Shown in pieces: positions 9,301 through 10,078 of a stretch of DNA of 10,078 nt. The notes under the pieces were generated by a model. The model was not told where the DNA came from, did not search any database, and saw nothing but the letters and a program-made list of their open reading frames with translations. The position numbers and the translations under genes were made by a program. Origin of the DNA: Goniomonas avonlea (lineage: Eukaryota; Cryptophyceae; Goniomonadida; Goniomonadaceae); NCBI GenBank assembly GCA_003573635.1, contig QUTJ01031152.1:1-10078 (forward strand). The letters are read 5' to 3'. The stretch's first letter is position 1. The number at the start of each line of letters is the position of its first letter.

Positions 9301-9701
9301 ACAATCCTGGTTTTTCTCAATGTAATCTGCACCCATGATTGGCAATCGCTTGAAAGGATTCAGAGCGATGAGAATGTATCCTGCCCACGTCTGCACATCC
9401 TGTCAATTCACAGCACGGGCTCGTGTGAGCTCACATAAATCTCGTCCTTTGCAAACCGGCGTTTCAGAGAATTCAAAACACCAGGGTCATGGAGATACTC
9501 AAGATCCAACAAATTGTTGGACCCGTTCACGGCGTCGGGATTGCAAGGCACCACCTTGGCAGCGTCGAACGATTGCGTCCCGCCAGAATCTAGGGCGACA
9601 GACACCTTGTCCCCAGCAACGTTCTCAACACTTCCTTCTTGCCAATCGTCGTCTTTGATGTGCGCCCAGACACGCGAACCCTCCGAGACGGTGTACGCCA
9701 T
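1..9701 (-). CDS. Unconventional myosin heavy chain (multi-exon gene, 3' end outside window)
   Basis: An actin-based ATP-driven motor protein, expected in the cytoplasm. Twenty-one exons join in phase through GT-AG introns: 9701-9435, 9390-9197, 9148-8443, 8342-8233, 7693-7525, 7295-7029, 6771-6682, 6319-6113, 6014-5664, 5501-5319 (start uncertain), 5084-4951, 4506-4407, 4220-4086, 3739-3638, 3298-3206, 2822-2721, 2360-2160, 1945-1835, 1410-1201, 758-465 and 310-1. Seen: P-loop GESGAGKTE (about residues 155-163), switch [10 protein letters not shown] (210-218), switch II DIFGFE (431-436), actin-binding and SH1-like helix, and converter ending near 733. The neck lacks IQ motifs. The tail has a proline-rich linker, three P-E-L-L-type repeats, coiled coils and F/I-x-x-W motifs. 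The start is the first in-frame ATG and places an SH3-like segment before the motor, as in classes II, V, VIII and XI. Class assignment is not possible by eye; the tail matches no class I know. The frame is open at position 1. Confidence 0.9.
465..758 (-). CDS. Exon 20: long coiled-coil tail segment
   Basis: Residues 1245-1342. [20 protein letters not shown] through [40 protein letters not shown] and on to EKENLL: an almost unbroken charged coiled coil of 98 residues. Acceptor TTGTGCAG|GGA, donor TTGCTG|GTGGGT, phase 0 at both ends. Confidence 0.85.
759..1200 (-). repeat. Intron 19 (442 bases) with CATCGC/CAACAC minisatellite
   Basis: A 24-base unit made of CGCCATCGCCAT plus CGCAAACACCAA occurs at 826-849 and 850-873, with half units following (874-885) and CATCAC units before (785-820). 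Plus strand 975-1006 has G runs of 3, 3, 7 and 6, a possible G-quadruplex. Purine-rich DNA continues to about 1190. The intron begins GTTCGC and ends GTGCAG. Confidence 0.8.
1201..1410 (-). CDS. Exon 19: basic Trp-rich helical segment (Sfi1-like motifs)
   Basis: Residues 1175-1244. [20 protein letters not shown] is followed by a second half containing [15 protein letters not shown]. Very basic, with six Trp, and repeats of hydrophobic-x-x-W with basic flanks (VIKMW, IFERW) that resemble the short centrin-binding repeats of Sfi1-type proteins. That family link is inference from the motif alone. Acceptor GGTCAG|GTG, donor AAACAG|GTTCGC, phase 0 at both ends (210 bases). Confidence 0.8.
1411..1834 (-). 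other. Intron 18 (424 bases), AT-rich
   Basis: Begins GTAGGT, ends GGTCAG. From about 1430 to 1790 it is strongly AT-rich, unlike the rest of the gene. It has TCTA/TA microsatellites at both ends (1434-1460, 1750-1790) and an 11-base stem ATCTATCTCTC (1445-1455) with GAGAGATAGAT (1466-1476). TCTCTCTA-TAGATA near 1451-1464 is nearly repeated in inverted orientation near 1730-1748. No coding sequence. Confidence 0.75.
1835..1945 (-). CDS. Exon 18: coiled-coil tail segment
   Basis: Residues 1138-1174. [20 protein letters not shown] and [17 protein letters not shown]. The basic end feeds directly into the Trp motifs of exon 19. Acceptor GCGCAG|GTC at 1946/1945; an in-frame alternative GTAGAG|TCT would start at 1921. 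Donor TTCAAG|GTAGGT, a strong site, phase 0. Confidence 0.75.
1980..2105. repeat. Purine-rich GAGGCAAGAGCAA repeats in intron 17
   Basis: GAGGCAAGAGCAA occurs at 1988-2000, 2008-2020 and 2044-2056 within a continuous G/A-rich tract (C/T-rich in the transcript, just upstream of the exon 18 acceptor). It may simply be the expanded polypyrimidine tract of intron 17 (2159-1946). Confidence 0.8.
2160..2360 (-). CDS. Exon 17: coiled-coil tail segment
   Basis: Residues 1071-1137. [20 protein letters not shown] and onward through [20 protein letters not shown] and [13 protein letters not shown] show clear heptads. Acceptor ATGCAG|CTG. The chosen donor is TTGCAG|GTCCTC at 2160/2159; CAGTCT|GTCAAC at 2193/2192 is a phase-compatible alternative that would drop the less coil-like last 11 residues. 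Confidence 0.78.
2361..2720 (-). other. Intron 16 (360 bases) with direct repeats and hairpins
   Basis: Begins GTGACG, ends ATGCAG. TCCACGTGGACACACAG occurs at 2652-2668 and 2691-2707, each centred on palindromic CACGTG. CATACATG (2394-2401) and CATGTATG (2405-2412) form a perfect 8-base stem with a 3-base loop. GCCATTTC (2419-2426) and GAAATGGC (2447-2454) form a second inverted pair. No exon seen. Confidence 0.75.
2668..2738 (-). repeat. Inverted repeat spanning the exon 16 splice donor
   Basis: Plus strand 2668-2684 (GACGAGCGCATGTCGAC) is the reverse complement of 2722-2738 at 15 of 17 positions. In the transcript the last 17 bases of exon 16 before its final G can pair with intron bases 2684-2668, leaving the donor GT (2720-2719) at the base of a 37-base loop. 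Confidence 0.7.
2721..2822 (-). CDS. Exon 16: coiled-coil tail segment
   Basis: Residues 1037-1070. [20 protein letters not shown] and [14 protein letters not shown], charged and helical with two tryptophans. Acceptor GATCGCAG|GCA, donor TCGATG|GTGACG, phase 0 at both ends (102 bases). The last 17 coding bases form most of an inverted repeat with the start of the next intron (see the separate entry). Confidence 0.75.
2823..3205 (-). other. Intron 15 (383 bases)
   Basis: Begins GTGCCA, ends CGCAG. Plus strand 3095-3165 is a GAGGGC/GAGAGC purine-rich irregular repeat, pyrimidine-rich in the transcript. The rest is unremarkable, and I found no coding segment with matching phase and tail-like composition. 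Confidence 0.65.
3206..3298 (-). CDS. Exon 15: coiled-coil tail segment
   Basis: Residues 1006-1036. [20 protein letters not shown] and [11 protein letters not shown], strongly charged and helical, continuing the heptad character of exon 14. Acceptor GTCTTCAG|TTG, donor ATTGAG|GTGCCA, phase 0 at both ends (93 bases). Confidence 0.78.
3345..3415. repeat. Long alternating purine-pyrimidine (GT/GC) run in intron 14
   Basis: Strict purine-pyrimidine alternation for 49 bases (3345-3393), broken once by GA, then 21 more (3395-3415). Mostly GTGC and GCGT dinucleotides, the composition most prone to Z-DNA. The host intron is 3637-3299 (339 bases), with no exon seen inside. Confidence 0.85.
3638..3739 (-). 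CDS. Exon 14: coiled-coil tail segment
   Basis: Residues 972-1005. [20 protein letters not shown] and then ELELKTK show regular leucine heptads with alternating acidic and basic residues, typical coiled coil that may dimerise the heavy chain. Acceptor TGTACAG|ACG. The chosen donor is GACCAG|GTCAAG, phase 0; ACCAAA|GTCGGG slightly upstream would also keep phase. 102 bases, symmetric. Confidence 0.78.
3740..4085 (-). repeat. Intron 13 (346 bases) with CTGT, CTATAT and GT microsatellites
   Basis: Plus strand (CTGT)n at about 3804-3830, (CTATAT)n at about 3872-3930 with roughly eight units, then (GT)n at about 3936-3950. The intron begins GTGCGA and ends TACAG. No exon inside. Confidence 0.85.
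4086..4220 (-). CDS. Exon 13: tail helical segment
   Basis: Residues 927-971. [20 protein letters not shown] and the following [20 protein letters not shown] look helical and charged, a transition from the repeat region to coiled coil. Acceptor GCACAG|CTG, donor CTGCAG|GTGCGA, phase 0 on both sides (135 bases). No named domain recognised. Confidence 0.8.
4407..4506 (-). CDS. Exon 12: tail helix ending in third P-E repeat
   Basis: Residue 893 (split codon, Arg) to 926. [20 protein letters not shown] is followed by [13 protein letters not shown], the third copy of the repeat; the exon again ends exactly at its acidic last residue. Acceptor TGTCAG|G, donor GCCGAC|GTACGT, phases 2 and 0. The phase match to exon 11 and the shared motif support this exon, which was too short to stand out alone. 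Confidence 0.78.
4507..4950 (-). other. Intron 11 (444 bases)
   Basis: Begins GTGCGA, ends GTGTCAG. Plus strand 4739-4800 is G-rich (GGGGGG, GGG, GGGG and many GGT), a possible G-quadruplex region. The frame upstream of exon 12 is open back to about 4601, but the segment lacks the tail character and was left as intron. Confidence 0.7.
4951..5084 (-). CDS. Exon 11: tail helix ending in second P-E repeat
   Basis: Residues 849-892 plus two bases. Reads [20 protein letters not shown] and ends [18 protein letters not shown], the second copy of the tail repeat, with the exon boundary directly after it. Acceptor TACCAG|GAC. An upstream in-frame acceptor, GGAAG|TCA at 5100/5099, would add five residues (SPAYQ). 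Donor AAAG|GTGCGA, phase 2. The alanine-rich amphipathic character suggests a helical module. No known domain recognised. Confidence 0.78.
5085..5318 (-). other. Intron 10 (234 bases)
   Basis: Begins GTAGGT, ends TACCAG. Contains a short (CA)n run on the plus strand near 5200-5218. Nothing else recognised. Confidence 0.7.
5319..5501 (-). CDS. Exon 10: proline-rich linker and first tail repeat (5' boundary uncertain)
   Basis: About residues 788-848. It has a proline-rich run [15 protein letters not shown] (PxxP-type, a possible SH3 or profilin contact) and then [18 protein letters not shown], the first of three related tail repeats. Donor GCCGAG|GTAGGT, phase 0. Three 5' boundaries are possible: CGCCAG|CCA at 5502/5501, giving one 162-base phase-0 intron (used here); ACGGAG|G at 5542/5541 with a 26-base microexon at 5629-5604; or direct read-through from exon 9, which has no stop. 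The 3' half is much more secure than the 5' edge. Confidence 0.7.
5560..5671 (-). repeat. Three copies of donor-like AACTTGGTGAG at exon 9/10 junction
   Basis: On the coding strand AACTTGGTGAG ends exon 9 (plus coordinates 5659-5670) and recurs at 5599-5610 and 5563-5573 (the last starts CAACTTGG). Spacings are 60 and 36 bases, so all are in the same frame (each reads N-L-V). Each could act as a splice donor. Confidence 0.7.
5664..6014 (-). CDS. Exon 9: converter and neck
   Basis: Residues 671-787. [18 protein letters not shown] begins the converter, which ends with [20 protein letters not shown] near residue 733 (family form G-x-T-K-V-F-x-R). The following 54 residues, [19 protein letters not shown] onward, should be the lever arm, but no I-Q-x-x-x-R-G-x-x-x-R motif is visible. 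Acceptor CTCCAG|GTC. The chosen donor is AACTTG|GTGAGT at 5664/5663, phase 0. The frame stays open past it into less coding-like sequence as far as exon 10, so read-through cannot be excluded. Confidence 0.88.
6113..6319 (-). CDS. Exon 8: actin-binding helices and SH1-like helix
   Basis: Residues 602-670. [18 protein letters not shown] and then [20 protein letters not shown] match the conserved FxxQLxxLMxxLxxTxPHFIRCIKPN actin-facing segment, with S-C replacing the usual [21 protein letters not shown] is the SH2/SH1 helix region; the reactive SH1 Cys of muscle myosin is absent. Acceptor CAACAG|GTG, donor CCCG|GTGCGT, phase 0. Confidence 0.92.
6320..6681 (-). other. Intron 7 (362 bases)
   Basis: Begins GTGCGA, ends CAACAG. 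Contains a C/T-rich stretch on the plus strand (6384-6440) and a G/T-rich stretch (6610-6660). I see no additional exon or named element. Confidence 0.7.
6682..6771 (-). CDS. Exon 7: actin-binding loop 2 region
   Basis: Residues 572-601, a small 90-base symmetric exon. It reads [20 protein letters not shown] and ends in the basic [18 protein letters not shown] occupies the place of the family L-L-x-S-S-x-N-x-F-V-x-x-L-F, and the lysines fit a loop 2 that contacts actin electrostatically. Acceptor GTGGCAG|GGT, donor AAAAAG|GTGCGA. This region varies widely in myosins, so it was placed by position and phase rather than by strong identity. Confidence 0.8.
6841..6900. repeat. 20-base tandem repeat in intron 6
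   Basis: GGTCTGACTGACTGTCTGCC and near copies occupy 6841-6860 (one change), 6861-6880 and partly 6881-6900. The flanking DNA is also CTGT-rich. Ordinary microsatellite or minisatellite of intron 6 (7028-6772). Confidence 0.8.
7029..7295 (-). CDS. Exon 6: lower 50K domain of motor
   Basis: Residues 483-571. Starts [19 protein letters not shown], matching the class V/XI-like F[16 protein letters not shown] segment, then a helix-loop region and [20 protein letters not shown] with [11 protein letters not shown], the conserved F-x-I-x-H-F-A-G-x-V-x-Y block before actin-binding loop 2. Acceptor TTGCAG|TTT, donor CAG|GTACTG, phase 0 on both sides. Confidence 0.93.
7326..7507. repeat. Intron 5 G-rich tract and purine-rich direct repeats
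   Basis: Plus strand 7326-7349 has successive runs of 4, 7 and 8 G, a possible G-quadruplex on the template strand. AGCGGGAGCGAGAGCGAGT occurs at 7361-7379 and again at 7489-7507. Between them are GAGTGCAAGTGGAGAG-like irregular repeats. The intron itself is 7524-7296. Confidence 0.75.
7525..7693 (-). CDS. Exon 5: switch II and relay helix
   Basis: Residues 426-482. Begins [13 protein letters not shown] (switch II) and continues through [16 protein letters not shown] and [15 protein letters not shown], the relay helix and loop that couple ATP hydrolysis to lever swing. Where the family has I-D/N-W-x-x-I this protein has I-D-T-G-K-I, so the conserved relay-loop Trp is replaced by Thr478. Acceptor GTGTCAG|C, donor CAG|GTACGC phase 0. 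A degraded copy of this exon lies in the preceding intron at about 7884-8010. Confidence 0.93.
7694..8232 (-). other. Intron 4 (539 bases) with degraded exon 5 copy
   Basis: The longest intron. Begins GTGTGA and ends GTGTCAG. About 7884-8010 resembles exon 5 plus its acceptor region (separate entry). Just beside it is the short direct repeat ACTCCGCAAAT (near 7964 and 7978), followed by an inverted GCGGAGTG. A poly-C stretch lies near 8060-8080 (plus strand). No intact extra exon was found. Confidence 0.8.
7884..8010 (-). pseudogene. Decayed tandem copy of exon 5 inside intron 4
   Basis: On the plus strand, 7915-7950 matches exon 5 at 7624-7661 at about 30 of 36 aligned bases with a 2-base gap. 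Shared blocks are AGAGCTG, TCGAA and GAGCTCAAAGA. Similarity extends to TGGAGC...ACAG on one side. On the other it reaches 7992-8009, which matches 7703-7720 (GTGT..AAC..CGACCG) beyond the exon 5 acceptor. On the coding strand one frame gives SFDQLYINL, like exon 5 SFEQLCINF. Indels of 2 bases break the frame and the acceptor CAG is lost. Confidence 0.6.
8233..8342 (-). CDS. Exon 4: motor domain, upper-to-lower 50K segment
   Basis: Residues 390-425 plus two bases. Reads [17 protein letters not shown] then [10 protein letters not shown], the conserved NARDALAK...Y..LF.W.V..IN block found after the TEDS loop in all myosins. Acceptor GTGGCAG|GCA at 8343/8342; donor TCCAG|GTGTGA, phase 2. The two bases AG join the first base of exon 5 to give Ser426, producing the continuous family motif ahead of switch II. 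Confidence 0.9.
8443..9148 (-). CDS. Exon 3: motor core with P-loop, switch I and TEDS site
   Basis: The largest exon traced (706 bases, residues 154-389). It carries the Walker A P-loop GESGAGKTE right at its 5' end, a short loop 1, [18 protein letters not shown] followed by SSRFGK (switch I), and [16 protein letters not shown], a hallmark of the upper motor domain. The cardiomyopathy-loop region ends [12 protein letters not shown]; by equal-length alignment to myosin V (E-T-Y-I-K-P) the TEDS position is Ser379. Donor CAG|GTACGG, phase 0. All residues needed for ATP binding are present, so an active ATPase is expected. Confidence 0.94.
9197..9390 (-). CDS. Exon 2: motor domain, purine-binding loop region
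   Basis: Residues 90-153 plus two bases of residue 154. Begins [17 protein letters not shown]; the NPFKRLP segment is the purine-binding loop of the myosin nucleotide site (family form NPxxxLP). It ends in GPQSTLI, leading into the P-loop across the intron. Acceptor GTGCAG|ACG at 9391/9390; donor ATCAG|GTTCTC, phase 2. The intron to exon 3 (9196-9149) is 48 bases and splits the serine codon just before GESGAGKT. Confidence 0.9.
9435..9701 (-). CDS. Exon 1: myosin N-terminus with SH3-like segment
   Basis: Encodes residues 1-89, starting [12 protein letters not shown]. The GSRVW...W.EGSV pattern resembles the small N-terminal SH3-like barrel of many myosins. It is followed by [21 protein letters not shown], the usual entry to the motor domain (compare D-L-..L-.E..VL..L..R in the family). 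No other in-frame ATG lies between 9701 and 9815, so 9701 is the natural start unless a 5' exon exists. The donor is TAT|GTGAGC, phase 0, after EIY. The following intron (9434-9391) is only 44 bases. Confidence 0.88.
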
Positions 9702-9794
9702 GCAACTGTGAAGAGCTCGAAGCCGTTGACCTTGACCGAAAGGAAGAAAGTTGTAGGTTTCTCCGAACCTGCGGTTATCACACACGATACCGTG

Positions 9795-10011
9795 CCTTAG
9801 CCTATCGTGGGTCACACCCTATCGTGGGTCAGTGACGGAAAATGCACGAAATATTTTTTCTACCCATCATTTGAATGCAAAATGTTCGTCTCATCAAGGG
9901 CTTTCCAACGCCGTCTCAAACGCCGCTTGAAACGCAGTGGAACTAATATTTTTGAAATTTTCGCGGCCCCTCCTGCGTCACCCAAAAATGCCCTTAGCCT
10001 ATTATGGGTCA
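9795..10011. repeat. Three copies of CCTATcgTGGGTCA-type repeat
   Basis: CCTATCGTGGGTCA occurs at 9801-9814 and 9818-9831; CCTATTATGGGTCA occurs at 9998-10011. The first and third are both preceded by CCTTAGCC (9795, 9992), giving a direct repeat of about 22 bases with centres 197 bases apart. Confidence 0.8.
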
Positions 10012-10078
10012 GTTTTTTTAAACCCCAGCCGAAATAGGTTTTTGACGTTTGAGGCATCGTTGGAAAGGCCTCGCCAAG
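9890..10078. repeat. Inverted pair of a short interspersed repeat
   Basis: On the plus strand, 10046-10078 reads CGTTTGAG, six variable bases including ATCG, then TTGGAAAGGCCT. On the minus strand, 9922-9890 reads CGTTTGAG, then ACGGCG, then TTGGAAAGCCCT. The two arms share most of about 30 bases in opposite orientation, roughly 120 bases apart, as expected for a repeat family or a small inverted-repeat element. The plus arm runs off the window. Confidence 0.6.

Larger units (their letters stand above)
9702..10078 (-). promoter_or_regulatory. 5' flank / presumed promoter and 5' UTR
   Basis: Sequence upstream of the myosin ATG. No clear TATA box or convincing second gene is visible. It holds three copies of a 14-base repeat and a pair of inverted related sequences (listed separately), so at least 9795-10078 looks like repeat-derived DNA. 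A pyrimidine-rich stretch near 9740-9760 (minus strand) precedes the ATG and could be a 5' UTR or initiator region; this is inference. Confidence 0.4.

Noticed and set aside
9702-9815. In-frame N-terminal extension of exon 1 upstream of the ATG
   Set aside because: Open but without an ATG; it would need a non-ATG start or a spliced 5' exon, and 9701 already gives a normal myosin N-terminus.
9860-10057. 65-codon minus-strand open frame upstream of the gene
   Set aside because: Lies inside the repeat cluster, covers the inverted-repeat arm, and has no recognisable domain.

Overview
The window is eukaryotic nuclear DNA. It is almost entirely filled by the 5' part of one large, intron-rich gene on the minus strand, encoding an unconventional myosin heavy chain. 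The first ATG is at 9701; 21 exons can be traced to position 1, where the reading frame is still open, so the C-terminus and any terminal tail domain lie outside the window. All proposed introns are GT...AG and the exon phases join without a break. There are no bacterial operons, ribosome-binding sites, tRNA or rRNA genes, CRISPR arrays or intact transposase genes. The host is a protist or alga-like eukaryote with GC-rich exons and short to medium introns full of simple repeats. I cannot name a lineage from sequence alone.

Layout from the 5' end of the gene: 9702-10078 is flanking DNA with several copies of a short repeat. Exons 1-9 (9701 to 5664) encode an N-terminal SH3-like stretch, a full motor domain (P-loop, switch I, switch II, relay, actin-binding region, SH1-like helix, converter) and a neck with no recognisable IQ motif. 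Exons 10-12 (5501 to 4407) encode a proline-rich linker and three copies of an unfamiliar repeat built on P-E-hydrophobic-L-x-x-L/F-G-x-D/E. Exons 13-18 encode charged, coiled-coil-like segments. Exon 19 and the end of exon 21 carry basic helices with F/I-x-x-W motifs resembling centrin-binding Sfi1-type repeats. Exon 20 and most of exon 21 are further long coiled coil. The predicted product is at least about 1445 residues.

The main points of interest are the tail architecture, the missing IQ motifs, loss of the relay-loop tryptophan, a Ser at the TEDS position, and a decayed copy of exon 5 (with its acceptor region) in the preceding intron. There is also an unresolved exon 9/10 junction with three identical donor-like motifs, a strong phase-0 bias of the introns, and several structured intron sequences (a long alternating purine-pyrimidine run, a hairpin around a splice donor, an AT-rich intron bounded by short inverted repeats). 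Residue numbers assume exon 10 starts at 5501.
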